57,129 nucleotides of DNA from Aliishimia sp045106335. GTDB lineage: Bacteria > Pseudomonadota > Alphaproteobacteria > Rhodobacterales > Rhodobacteraceae. Shown here one piece after another: positions 23,645 to 31,404 of this stretch; the stretch's first letter is position 1; the number at the start of each line of letters is the position of its first letter. The stretch is taken from the NCBI GenBank assembly GCA_045106335.1, contig JBGCEM010000056.1:1-57129 (forward strand), read 5' to 3'. The notes beneath the pieces were generated by a model, which made no database searches, was not told the origin of the DNA, and was given only the letters and a program-made list of their open reading frames with translations. The translations under genes and the position numbers were made by a program.

Positions 23645-24256
23645 TTAGGCCTGATTGCCCGGATTTACAAGCGGAATTACCGACGCAATATCCTCTGGCG
23701 GCAGGGCATCATGCATTTCTTGCACTGTTTTTCCCAATAAGGGATGGCGCCAATCGGGCGCGATGTCCAAAAGCGGGACCAATACAAAGGCGCGATCTTG
23801 TAGACGCGGATGCGGCAGCAGCAGTTGATCGGGTGTGTTTTCCATCTGCTCGGCCAACGGCAAATCGATCCAGGCTTGTACATGTTCCGCGTCAGGTACA
23901 ACACGATCTTCAAACGCCAACAAATCAAGATCAAGCGTACGTTGCCCCCACCGTTGGACACGTTCGCGGCCAAATTGGGCTTCAATTACGTGCAACTGAT
24001 TAAGCAAAGCCCGGGGCGTGTCAGGCCAATCCAAGCAAAACGCGGCATTTACATAGTCTGGTCCGAATCCCTCGGGAAAACTTGGGGTTGAAAAAAACCG
24101 GCTCATTGCGCGAATCAAACACCCAGATTGTTGCAGCTGCAGCATGGCGCGACGTAACGTCGACTTCGCGTTGCCCGCATACGAGTCTTGGTTAGATCCC
24201 ACTGCAACAAGTGCTTTTGTGCCTTTTTTTGCCAATTTTCCCCCAAGCTGACCCAA
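23645..24256 (-). CDS. folK: 2-amino-4-hydroxy-6-hydroxymethyldihydropteridine diphosphokinase
   Basis: The 203-residue enzyme adds pyrophosphate to 6-hydroxymethyl-7,8-dihydropterin in folate synthesis. The N-terminal ALVAVGSNQDSYAGNAKSTL and the metal-binding signature RWGQRTLDLDLLAFED near residue 110 are diagnostic, and HPRLQDRAFVLVPLLDIAPD follows. The protein is longer than the E. coli enzyme (159), and the first dozen residues, rich in lysine and glycine, may be upstream of the real start. It is the first gene of the long minus-strand cluster and is divergent from the NYN gene. Confidence 0.94.
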   Translation of the reverse strand: MGQLGGKLAKKGTKALVAVGSNQDSYAGNAKSTLRRAMLQLQQSGCLIRAMSRFFSTPSFPEGFGPDYVNAAFCLDWPDTPRALLNQLHVIEAQFGRERVQRWGQRTLDLDLLAFEDRVVPDAEHVQAWIDLPLAEQMENTPDQLLLPHPRLQDRAFVLVPLLDIAPDWRHPLLGKTVQEMHDALPPEDIASVIPLVNPGNQA

Positions 24257-24317
24257 ATTAGCGTCTTGCTAGAATTTCAAAATTCCCTAGTTTGCCGTGA
24301 CTGGCGTGACAAAAACT

Positions 24318-24337
24318 ACTCACTCACTCACTCACTC
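24318..24337. repeat. ACTC tetranucleotide repeat, five copies
   Basis: Five perfect copies of ACTC lie between folK and the NYN gene, 44 bases before the NYN start. Such repeats can change length by slippage and alter promoter spacing; five copies is a modest number. Confidence 0.8.
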
Positions 24338-24381
24338 GAACAAAAACAACATAAATACGCCGGGAATAAGGGACACACTTG

Positions 24382-24960
24382 ATGTTTTACAAAGACGAGC
24401 GGTTGGCGCTCTTCATTGACGGCTCAAACTTGTATGCTGCTGCGAAATCTTTGGGTTTTGACATCGACTATAAGTTGTTGCGCCAAGAATTCATGCGCCG
24501 TGGAAAGCTTCTGCGCGCGTTTTACTACACCGCTTTGCTTGAAAATGACGAATACTCACCCATCCGCCCGTTAGTGGATTGGCTGAACTACAACGGCTTC
24601 ACGATGGTAACCAAACCAGCCAAAGAATACACCGACAGCATGGGCCGTCGCAAAGTCAAAGGCAATATGGACATTGAACTGGCGGTTGATGCGATGGAAT
24701 TGGCCCCTCGGGTGGATCACATCGTACTGTTTTCTGGGGATGGCGATTTCCGTCCGCTGTTGGAAAGCTTGCAACGCCAGGGTGTACGCGTTTCGGTCGT
24801 CTCTACCATACGCAGTCAACCACCGATGATTTCCGATGAGCTGCGCCGCCAAGCGGACAACTTTATCGAATTGGACGAATTGCGTGACGTGATTGGTCGT
24901 CCACCGCGTGATATTCCTTTGGAAACCCGCGTGCGTGAAACAGTCCCGGCAGAAGAATAG
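24382..24960 (+). CDS. NYN domain protein (LabA/DUF88 type, putative ribonuclease)
   Basis: The 192-residue protein is a PIN-like NYN domain protein. The acidic catalytic set is visible: Asp in LALFIDGSNLYAAAKS, Asp in KGNMDIELAVDAMELA and the pair in VLFSGDGDFRPLLESLQ, consistent with an RNase. Its C-terminal helix has DELRRQADNFIELDEL, found in the LabA subgroup. The ATG at 24382 has AAGGGA upstream; a TTG just before it is not needed. It is divergent from folK. RNase activity is inferred from fold only. Confidence 0.88.
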   Translation: MFYKDERLALFIDGSNLYAAAKSLGFDIDYKLLRQEFMRRGKLLRAFYYTALLENDEYSPIRPLVDWLNYNGFTMVTKPAKEYTDSMGRRKVKGNMDIELAVDAMELAPRVDHIVLFSGDGDFRPLLESLQRQGVRVSVVSTIRSQPPMISDELRRQADNFIELDELRDVIGRPPRDIPLETRVRETVPAEE

Positions 24961-25111
24961 TTACTGACCCCTTTGCGTTAACGAATCTCTCCGCGCGTCT
25001 TTGCGGGCAGATTCTTATGCCTTCACGCAGTAATTCAACCAGAAATAGTATAACATCGCCCGCTATACTTGTATTTCCCGCCATACATAGCACGATCCGC
25101 TTCTATGCCTT

Positions 25112-25124
25112 GACCACCGTGGTC
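25112..25124. promoter_or_regulatory. Short perfect palindrome upstream of the VPLPA-CTERM gene
   Basis: GACCAC and GTGGTC flank a single C, 43 bases before the ATG at 25168. Its position fits an operator; there is no partner regulator nearby. Confidence 0.3.
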
Positions 25125-25167
25125 CATGTCGCATTGTTAATGTATTTGAAACAATGGAGGATTGAAG

Positions 25168-25836
25168 ATGCGGCGCTTATTGCTTGGAATCGCGATTGCA
25201 ATGATGGCCCAAGGGGCACAGGCAGCAACGTTTATTTACGACGTGACCGTAACCGAAAGCAGAGATGCGTCGGGTGTCTTAGATCCGCCACGCCCGACCT
25301 ATGACCTGCCCGATGTAGGAACGACAGGAACGGTCACGGTTACTTTAAACGACACAATCTTTAACGGATCAAACCTGATCCCAGATGAATTCACCGACAT
25401 TTCGTCACTTTTGGATGTATCGGCCTCAATTGGGGTTTTGTCCGTGTCGCTGTCCACCCCGGCAATTCTTGACCGAGGACCCGGCGGTGTCGGGTTTGCA
25501 AATGGGACCTTTTCTGGCATCAACCCGTCCATACCAACGTCGGCCCTGGGCGCGACCTTGGCCGGAGGTTTTCGGATCATCGATCCGGATCAACCAAATC
25601 GCGCGGCAACATTAGACGATGTGGCCGCAATTTTGGCAGCCCCCAATTCCACAATGCGATTTTCCTTTAACGGAGACGTCAATAGCGGCGTCGACTTCGT
25701 TAGCTTCAGCGCGGAAGGTCAGCTTCAAATGACCCCCGTACCGCTGCCTGCAAGCAGTCTGCTGTTGTTAACCGGGCTTGCGGCCATTGGTTTGCGCAAA
25801 CGCGTCGCGCGCAGACCGGCCAAAATCGGCAGCTAA
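25168..25836 (+). CDS. VPLPA-CTERM sorting-domain exported protein
   Basis: A 222-residue exported protein. The ATG at 25168 has GGAGG seven bases upstream. The N-terminus is a signal peptide (RRLLLGIAIAMMAQGAQA, cleavage after AQA). The C-terminus has the tripartite sorting signal VPLPASSLLLLTGLAAIGLR followed by KRVARR, which is the VPLPA-CTERM domain recognised and cleaved by an exosortase of the XrtD type. The middle is rich in Ser, Thr, Gly and Asp with few charged lysines and no known domain. The exosortase is not in this window. It is likely a surface or extracellular-matrix protein; its function is unknown. Confidence 0.9.
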   Translation: MRRLLLGIAIAMMAQGAQAATFIYDVTVTESRDASGVLDPPRPTYDLPDVGTTGTVTVTLNDTIFNGSNLIPDEFTDISSLLDVSASIGVLSVSLSTPAILDRGPGGVGFANGTFSGINPSIPTSALGATLAGGFRIIDPDQPNRAATLDDVAAILAAPNSTMRFSFNGDVNSGVDFVSFSAEGQLQMTPVPLPASSLLLLTGLAAIGLRKRVARRPAKIGS

Positions 25837-25849
25837 CTGCAAAAGTTCA

Positions 25850-25871
25850 GCGTCGGCAGGCGATCTTGCCG
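25850..25871. terminator. Hairpin after the VPLPA-CTERM gene
   Basis: GTCGGCA and TGCCGAC pair perfectly around an eight-base loop, 13 bases after the stop codon. There is no T run, so it is a weak or factor-dependent terminator at best. Confidence 0.4.
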
Positions 25872-25932
25872 ACCCTCGCTCTGGACGTCATGTCGCGCAC
25901 AGCCTAAACATCTTTTAACAAGGAGACGCCGC

Positions 25933-26883
25933 ATGACCAAGCCCCCACTAACCTTGTATCTGGCCGCTCCGCGCGGGTTTTGCGCAGGCGTAGATCGCGC
26001 AATCAAAATCGTCGAGCTGGCCTTGGAAAAATGGGGCGCACCCGTCTATGTGCGCCATGAAATCGTGCACAACAAATTCGTTGTAGACGGCTTGCGCGAC
26101 AAAGGGGCTGTCTTTGTTGAGGAATTAGAGGATTGCCCCGATGACAGGCCCGTAATTTTTTCGGCACATGGGGTGCCCAAAACCGTTCCCGCAGCCGCCG
26201 CCGCACGCGAAATGCTGTTTGTCGATGCGACTTGCCCCCTGGTCAGCAAAGTCCATATCGAGGCCGCGCGGCATCACGATAACGGCCTACAGATGATCAT
26301 GATCGGGCATAAAGGACATCCCGAAACTGTCGGCACTATGGGGCAATTGCCTGATGGCGAAGTGCTGTTGGTCGAAACTGTGGAAGACGTCGCCGCGGTG
26401 CAGGTCCGCGATGCCGCTAAGCTGGCCTTTGTTACCCAAACCACCCTGTCCGTAGACGACACCGCCGATATTGTCGCCGCACTGCAAGACCGTTTTCCTG
26501 CGATTGTTGGCCCGCATAAAGAAGACATTTGTTACGCCACAACCAACCGCCAGGAAGCGGTGAAAGCGATAGCACCAAAATGCGATGCCATGCTTGTGGT
26601 TGGTGCGCCAAATTCGTCCAATTCCAAACGCTTAGTCGAAGTCGGATCGCGTGCGGGCTGCCCCTATTCACAGCTGGTTCAAAACGCAGATGACATTGAT
26701 TGGCGCGCGCTGAAAGGCATTTCCAGCATCGGCATCACGGCCGGGGCCTCGGCCCCCGAAGTGCTTATTGAACAGGTCATTTCTGCCTTTTCTGACCGCT
26801 TCACCGTGACCCGCGAAGTCATCGAAACCGCACAGGAAAATGTGGAATTCAAAGTCCCCCGCGTGCTGCGTGAACCCGCTTGA
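25933..26883 (+). CDS. ispH: 4-hydroxy-3-methylbut-2-enyl diphosphate reductase
   Basis: The 316-residue iron-sulfur enzyme catalyses the last step of the MEP isoprenoid pathway. The three cluster cysteines are at canonical places: Cys17 in PRGFCAGVDRAI, Cys101 in VDATCPLVSKVH and Cys200 in EDICYATTNRQEAV. GAPNSSNSKRLVEV is the substrate-binding SxN loop. AAGGAG precedes the ATG. A terminator lies directly after the stop, so it is probably monocistronic. Confidence 0.98.
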   Translation: MTKPPLTLYLAAPRGFCAGVDRAIKIVELALEKWGAPVYVRHEIVHNKFVVDGLRDKGAVFVEELEDCPDDRPVIFSAHGVPKTVPAAAAAREMLFVDATCPLVSKVHIEAARHHDNGLQMIMIGHKGHPETVGTMGQLPDGEVLLVETVEDVAAVQVRDAAKLAFVTQTTLSVDDTADIVAALQDRFPAIVGPHKEDICYATTNRQEAVKAIAPKCDAMLVVGAPNSSNSKRLVEVGSRAGCPYSQLVQNADDIDWRALKGISSIGITAGASAPEVLIEQVISAFSDRFTVTREVIETAQENVEFKVPRVLREPA

Positions 26884-26910
26884 CAACGCTGTGCGTGGCG
26901 TTGATTTTTT
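26884..26910 (+). terminator. Rho-independent terminator after ispH
   Basis: CAACGC and GCGTTG pair across an eight-base loop and are followed by ATTTTTT. Confidence 0.8.
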
Positions 26911-26934
26911 GTCCTCTTTGATCGGTCCGATCGT

Positions 26935-27387
26935 ATGAGCAGAATTCCATTTGCCCCCCTAATCCTTGGCCTCGCGGGGTTGATCCCATTCATTTGGGGG
27001 GCGGCGACGCTGCTGTTTGAACCGTTGCAAGCTTGGGGTGCGAGCACGCTGGGTGCACGTTTTGTCGGCCCGTATGTACAGCTGTTTTACGGCTCGGTAA
27101 TCCTAAGTTTCATGTCCGGTGTGCTCTGGGGATTCGCTACCAAAGCGTCGGGCACACAAGCCGCTACAGGCTATGTATTGTCCGTTATTCCAGCCCTTTG
27201 GGCGTTCTTCATGACCGGCGGCGGACCTGTCTCGGCGGGATCCAACTTGATCTTTGGCTTTTTGGGTTTATTGATCTTGGATTTCGCCTTTGACCGCTGG
27301 GGGTTAACGCCAAATTGGTGGATGCCTTTGCGGCTGTTGCTGACCGGCATTGTGGTGACCTGTTTGGCGATCGGAGTGTTCCTATGA
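26935..27387 (+). CDS. DUF3429 family membrane protein
   Basis: The 150-residue protein has about four to five hydrophobic segments, including LILGLAGLIPFIWGAATLLF, GSVILSFMSGVLWGFATKAS and a C-terminal LLLTGIVVTCLAIGVFL. The FYGSVILSFMSGVLWG pattern marks DUF3429, small membrane proteins of unknown role. Its stop overlaps the start of the methyltransferase gene in an ATGA, so the two are coupled. The family call is firm; function is unknown. Confidence 0.87.
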   Translation: MSRIPFAPLILGLAGLIPFIWGAATLLFEPLQAWGASTLGARFVGPYVQLFYGSVILSFMSGVLWGFATKASGTQAATGYVLSVIPALWAFFMTGGGPVSAGSNLIFGFLGLLILDFAFDRWGLTPNWWMPLRLLLTGIVVTCLAIGVFL

Positions 27388-27983
27388 GCGACGAAGAAAC
27401 CCTGGCTGTCTATGATGCAAAGGCAGGCGAATACGCGACCTGTTTTAGCAAAGGCGATCACCCAGACACGCAACTGCGCGCTTTTTTGGACGCGCTGCCA
27501 CATGCCGCAACTGTGCTGGATTTGGGCTGTGGCCCTGGTCGCACGGCGGGCCTGATGGCCGCTGAAGGGCATGCTGTCACAGCCACAGATGCCAGTGCCG
27601 AAATGGTCAAGCTGGCCACGAAATGGCCCGGTGTTCTGGCATCCCAGGCCAGTTTTGACGATCTTACAGGGGATGCGATCTACGATGGGATTTGGGCAAA
27701 TTTCTCGCTGTTGCACGCCGCCCGGGGCGACCTTCCCCGCCATTTCACCGCGATTTCTAAAGCACTGAAATCCGGCGGAGTGTTTCATATCGGGATGAAA
27801 ACCGGGATCGGAACCGACCGCGACGCGATTGGGCGGCGCTATACTTACGTCACGGACGTTGAGTTGCGCAATCTGATGCACGATGTGCTGTTGACCCCCA
27901 TCGCTAATTGGACTGGGCGCGATGCTGGGCTGGCGGGCACTGTGGATCCTTGGATTGTGATACAGGCGCGCAAAGATGGCTGA
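27384..27983 (+). CDS. Class I SAM-dependent methyltransferase
   Basis: A 199-residue methyltransferase from the ATG at 27384. Motif I VLDLGCGPGRTAGLMAAEGH binds S-adenosylmethionine, motif II is VTATDASAEMVKLA, and the later YDGIWANFSLLHAARGDLPR holds motif post-I features of the methyltransferase 11/25 group. It is coupled to the DUF3429 gene upstream and overlaps rnhA by eight bases downstream. The substrate is unknown. Confidence 0.9.
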   Translation: MSDEETLAVYDAKAGEYATCFSKGDHPDTQLRAFLDALPHAATVLDLGCGPGRTAGLMAAEGHAVTATDASAEMVKLATKWPGVLASQASFDDLTGDAIYDGIWANFSLLHAARGDLPRHFTAISKALKSGGVFHIGMKTGIGTDRDAIGRRYTYVTDVELRNLMHDVLLTPIANWTGRDAGLAGTVDPWIVIQARKDG

Positions 27984-28428
27984 GTTATTTGCCTATACCG
28001 ATGGCGCCTGTTCGGGCAATCCTGGTCCCGGGGGCTGGGGCGTCCTGATGCAGGCCAAAGACGGTGAAGTCGTTGTAAAAGAACGCGAACTCTCTGGTGG
28101 TTTGGCAGAAACCACCAACAACCAGATGGAGCTGATGGCCGCGATTTCGGCCCTGGAAACACTGGCAAAACCCTCAACCATCACTGTAGTGACCGACAGC
28201 AACTACGTCAAAAACGGCATCACGTCCTGGATCTTTGGTTGGAAGAAAAATGGCTGGAAAAACGCGGCTAAGAAACCTGTCGCCAATGCAGAGTTGTGGA
28301 AACGTCTAGACGCGGCCCAAGCGCGCCACACGGTGACTTGGAAATGGGTTAAGGGCCATGCGGGGCATGTGGAAAATGAGCGCGCGGACGAGCTGGCGCG
28401 ACACGGAATGAAGCCGTTTAAACCTTAA
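27976..28428 (+). CDS. rnhA: Ribonuclease HI
   Basis: The 150-residue enzyme cleaves RNA in RNA-DNA hybrids. The four acidic catalytic residues are present: Asp9 in FAYTDGACSGNPGPGGWG, Glu in NNQMELMAAISALE, Asp in VVTDSNYVKNGI and Asp in HVENERADELAR. The basic KKNGWKNAAKK handle region is there. Length is standard. Confidence 0.97.
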   Translation: MAELFAYTDGACSGNPGPGGWGVLMQAKDGEVVVKERELSGGLAETTNNQMELMAAISALETLAKPSTITVVTDSNYVKNGITSWIFGWKKNGWKNAAKKPVANAELWKRLDAAQARHTVTWKWVKGHAGHVENERADELARHGMKPFKP

Positions 28429-28447
28429 GGTGCCGCAAGCCTGCCTA

Positions 28448-28681
28448 TCAGCCGCGAAACTTCTGCCACAGCCAAATCAGCAGCATCGCCCCCAGAACAG
28501 CGCCAACAAATCCACCAAGCAGACCCAAAACGCCCGCCGCAATTTGCAGTAACAAACCACCCACAAGCGCGCCGCCAATGCCGATGGCGACAGTGGTGAT
28601 AATGTCCATATTCTTGCCCATGACCCGGGTGGCCAGGAACCCCGCCGCAGCGCCGATGATGATTAGATACACAACAGTCAT
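28448..28681 (-). CDS. GlsB/YeaQ/YmgE family membrane protein
   Basis: The 77-residue protein has three hydrophobic segments with glycine-rich turns (YLIIIGAAAGFLATRVM; AIGIGGALVGGLLLQIAA; FVGAVLGAMLLIWLWQ). This is the transglycosylase-associated protein (YeaQ/YmgE/GlsB) family, small membrane proteins linked to stress resistance. Its ATG directly follows the stop codon of the next gene upstream, and GGAGA lies within that gene's end. Function is unclear. Confidence 0.85.
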   Translation of the reverse strand: MTVVYLIIIGAAAGFLATRVMGKNMDIITTVAIGIGGALVGGLLLQIAAGVLGLLGGFVGAVLGAMLLIWLWQKFRG

Positions 28682-28918
28682 CTATTTTCTCCAATGCGTT
28701 GGCACAATAATCAGCGCCCCGATGGACGCCGCGATGGCATTCAGACCTGGGGTAGCGAATCCAAAGCCAAACATTAAACGGACGAAATAAAACAGAAATG
28801 CGCCACCAATGCAGATGATGATACTTTGCAAAATCCCGTTATGGGTAAAACCCGTGCGTTCGCTCAGGTAGCCCACAATGCCCGCGATAACGACAGTTCC
28901 GATCAGTGTTGGCAACAT
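28682..28918 (-). CDS. Small membrane protein, probable paralogue of the GlsB-type neighbour
   Basis: A 78-residue protein with three hydrophobic segments (TLIGTVVIAGIVGYLSERTG; IIICIGGAFLFYFVRLMFGF; LNAIAASIGALIIVP). The layout and IAASIGALIIV end resemble the GlsB/YeaQ family encoded next door, so it may be a diverged paralogue. Its TAG stop is directly followed by the neighbour's ATG. It is three bases from the fmt stop region on the same strand. The family call is tentative. Confidence 0.7.
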   Translation of the reverse strand: MLPTLIGTVVIAGIVGYLSERTGFTHNGILQSIIICIGGAFLFYFVRLMFGFGFATPGLNAIAASIGALIIVPTHWRK

Positions 28919-28921
28919 ATG

Positions 28922-29842
28922 TTACAGCCTTGTTCCAGCAGCAATCCCAGCACCGCGTTGAAACTCTGCACTGTCTTGCGCGCCTTTGCCAGCCCGTTGC
29001 AGGCGCGTCAAACGCACGGCCCCCGTCCCACAGGCAATCAAAAGCGCATCATCCAAAACCGTGCCCGGCGCACCTTGCCCCGTTTCAAGCTGGCCCGTCT
29101 CAACCTGACTGCCCAACAGCTTTAAACGCGCTCCGTTCCATTCAACCCAAGCCCCGGGAAAGGGAGAAAGCCCGCGAATTTGGCAATCTACCTGCTGTGC
29201 GGGCTGCGTCCAATCAATACGGGCCTCGGCCTTGTCGATCTTGGCGGCATAGGTGACGCCGTCCTCGGGTTGAGTCTGCGGTATGAGCAGCGCCAAACCC
29301 TGCAAAGCTTCAACAATCGCCTCGGCCCCCAAGGTACTCAGCCGGTCATGCAACTGCCCTGTGGTCTCAGCCCGGGCAATATCAACAGCGCGACGCAACA
29401 AGACCGGTCCGGTGTCCAACCCGGCCTCCATCTGCATGATACAAACCCCCGTTTCAGCATCCCCCGCCATAATCGCACGGTGGATGGGGGCTGCACCACG
29501 CCACCGTGGCAACAGCGAAGCATGAATATTCAAGCACCCATGTGTCGGCGCATCCAGAACCGCTTGCGGCAACAACAAACCATAGGCCACAACGACGGCG
29601 ACATCCGCTTTATGCGCCGCGAATTCAGCCTGCGTTTCTGGCGTTTTCAGCGACACAGGATGACGCACGGGCAAGCCAAGCTCCAACGCCCGGCTATGGA
29701 CTGGCGTCGGGCGATCTTTTTTGCCCCGCCCCGCCGGACGCGGAGGTTGGCAATAGACACACAAAATGTCGTGCCCTGCAGTCACCAAAGCGTCCAAAAC
29801 AGGCACAGAAAAATCTGGCGTACCCATAAACACGATTTTCAT
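28922..29842 (-). CDS. fmt: Methionyl-tRNA formyltransferase
   Basis: The 306-residue enzyme formylates initiator Met-tRNA using 10-formyltetrahydrofolate. The N-terminal KIVFMGTPDFSVPVLDALV and the catalytic stretch CLNIHASLLPRWRGAAPIHR contain the Asn, His and the SLLP loop, with GDAETGVCIMQMEAGLDTGP continuing. Its start overlaps the last deformylase gene as ATGA, so formylation and deformylation genes are co-translated. Confidence 0.97.
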   Translation of the reverse strand: MKIVFMGTPDFSVPVLDALVTAGHDILCVYCQPPRPAGRGKKDRPTPVHSRALELGLPVRHPVSLKTPETQAEFAAHKADVAVVVAYGLLLPQAVLDAPTHGCLNIHASLLPRWRGAAPIHRAIMAGDAETGVCIMQMEAGLDTGPVLLRRAVDIARAETTGQLHDRLSTLGAEAIVEALQGLALLIPQTQPEDGVTYAAKIDKAEARIDWTQPAQQVDCQIRGLSPFPGAWVEWNGARLKLLGSQVETGQLETGQGAPGTVLDDALLIACGTGAVRLTRLQRAGKGAQDSAEFQRGAGIAAGTRL

Positions 29843-30333
29843 GGCGCCACCTTCTTCGCTTTGCGCAGCAGCATATCGCGCTTCATTTTGCTGAGATTGT
29901 CAAAATACATCCGTCCGTTGATGTGGTCGATCTGGTGCTGGACTGAGGTCGATTCCAGATCCTCGAAATCCCGGCGCATCACCGCCCCGTCGCTGTTCAA
30001 AAACTGGACTGTCACGCGTTTGGGCCGTTTCAAGCGTGCAGATACACCCGGCAAACACGGCGAGGCTTCTTCATGGGTGCGCAGCTCATGCGATGCTTCA
30101 ACACGTTCTGGATTGGCCATCAAAATTCGACGCGACCGGTCCGGCGTGACATCCACCACAGCCAAACGCAGCATCACACCGATTTGTGGTGCGCCCAGTC
30201 CAACGCCGGGCATCGCATCCATGGTATCCACCATATCTTGCCAAATCGAGCGGATCTCGTCGGTGATCACCGCGACCGGATCTGCGGGCGTGCGCAATCG
30301 TGGATCAGGCCATTGCAAAATCGGGCGGATCAT
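29839..30333 (-). CDS. Peptide deformylase homologue with altered metal-binding motif
   Basis: The 164-residue protein has the deformylase fold but degenerate motifs. Motif 1 reads GVGLGAPQIGV (family GxGxAAPQ). Motif 2 reads HEEASPCLPGVS, in place of EGCLS. Motif 3 reads VQHQIDHINGRM, so the catalytic glutamate of HExxH is Gln. The metal-binding Cys and both His are kept, but the general base is lost, so deformylase activity is doubtful. It is the third deformylase-like gene in the operon, with 4-base overlaps at both ends (with the second copy and fmt). Confidence 0.88.
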   Translation of the reverse strand: MIRPILQWPDPRLRTPADPVAVITDEIRSIWQDMVDTMDAMPGVGLGAPQIGVMLRLAVVDVTPDRSRRILMANPERVEASHELRTHEEASPCLPGVSARLKRPKRVTVQFLNSDGAVMRRDFEDLESTSVQHQIDHINGRMYFDNLSKMKRDMLLRKAKKVAP

Positions 30334-30794
30334 AGCGCGGCCTCAGGGTGATCTAAGATCACCCGTCCGTTTAGGTGATCCAATTCGTGTTGGATACAAA
30401 TCGCCGTGAAACCCTCGAATGACCCCTGCTGCAGCGTCCCATCCAGGTCTTGCCAGGTTAGTTCAAGCTGCTCTGGGCGCGCAACATTTCGAGGCGTATC
30501 GGGGATGGACAAGCATTGTTCTGTGTTGACCGACATCTGGTCTGACTGGGATTTAATCTCTGGATTCACAAAGATTTTCGGAGCGCGCACCCCTTCTTTC
30601 CAAGTGACATCCACCACAAAAACCCGATCCAAAACCCCAATCTGAGGCGCTGCCAATCCCCGTCCAGCTGCGTCATACATTGCCTGCAACATCTCATCCG
30701 CCAAGTCTTTTAAGGCGGATCCAAACACGGCAACGGGCGCGCAGACCTGGCGCAAAACTGGATCGGGCCACATCACAACAGCGCGGGACGTCAT
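30330..30794 (-). CDS. Peptide deformylase homologue, second copy
   Basis: A 154-residue deformylase. Motif 1 is GRGLAAPQIGVL and motif 3 is CIQHELDHLNGRVI with intact HExxH. Motif 2 is TEQCLSIPDTP, where the usual Gly before the metal-binding Cys is Gln. The metal ligands and catalytic Glu are present, so activity is possible. Shorter than classic Def by about 15 residues at the C-terminus. It overlaps both neighbours by four bases. Confidence 0.88.
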   Translation of the reverse strand: MTSRAVVMWPDPVLRQVCAPVAVFGSALKDLADEMLQAMYDAAGRGLAAPQIGVLDRVFVVDVTWKEGVRAPKIFVNPEIKSQSDQMSVNTEQCLSIPDTPRNVARPEQLELTWQDLDGTLQQGSFEGFTAICIQHELDHLNGRVILDHPEAAL

Positions 30795-31309
30795 GCGCGC
30801 GCGCGCTCTTTTTTCAGCTTCACCATTTTGCGGGTAATCATTTGGCGCCGCAGAGGTTTGAGATAATCGATAAACAATTTGCCTTGCAGGTGGTCAATTT
30901 CATGCTGCACGCAGGTGGCCCACAGCCCATCAAACGCTTCGCGTTGTGCGTTCCCGTCCAGATCCATCCATGCGACTTCGACCTCTGCCGGGCGCGTAAC
31001 ATCGGCGTATTGCTCGGGGATCGACAAACATCCCTCTTCATAGGTGTTCAATGTATCAGACCCAGCCACAACGATGGGGTTCAACATGATCAGTGGACGC
31101 GGCGTTTCTTCGTCCACTTTGGCACAGTCCAGCGCAATAATCTGTTTGTTCACAGCCACTTGCGGGCCAGCCAAACCAATGCCCGGGGCGGCATACATGG
31201 TTTCCAACATATCCTGGCCAAGCGCGCGCAGATCGTCTGAACTGTCAGAGATCTCAGCAGCCACCTTTTTCAGGCGCGGGTCGGGGTGCAGCAGTATGTT
31301 CAATCGCAT
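30791..31309 (-). CDS. def: Peptide deformylase, canonical copy
   Basis: The 172-residue metalloenzyme removes the formyl group from new proteins. From the ATG at 31309 it starts MRLNILLHPDPRLKKVAAEI. Motif 1 is GIGLAGPQVAV, motif 2 is YEEGCLSIPEQYADV and motif 3 is CVQHEIDHLQGKLF, all active-type. An open frame extends to 31411 without family similarity, so the internal ATG is right. It is the first gene of the def-def-def-fmt unit. Confidence 0.96.
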   Translation of the reverse strand: MRLNILLHPDPRLKKVAAEISDSSDDLRALGQDMLETMYAAPGIGLAGPQVAVNKQIIALDCAKVDEETPRPLIMLNPIVVAGSDTLNTYEEGCLSIPEQYADVTRPAEVEVAWMDLDGNAQREAFDGLWATCVQHEIDHLQGKLFIDYLKPLRRQMITRKMVKLKKERARA

Positions 31310-31404
31310 AGCGCAGATGTACCCAACGCCTCGCCCAGGTGCAATGCGGGTTGCGCACACCGCCCATGACGCTACGGTTTGGCGCGCAACATCAGGAGAC
31401 CTCC

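Noticed and set aside
24318..24337. CRISPR-like repeat
   Set aside because: It is a simple ACTC tract with no spacers. No CRISPR array or cas gene is seen anywhere in the window.
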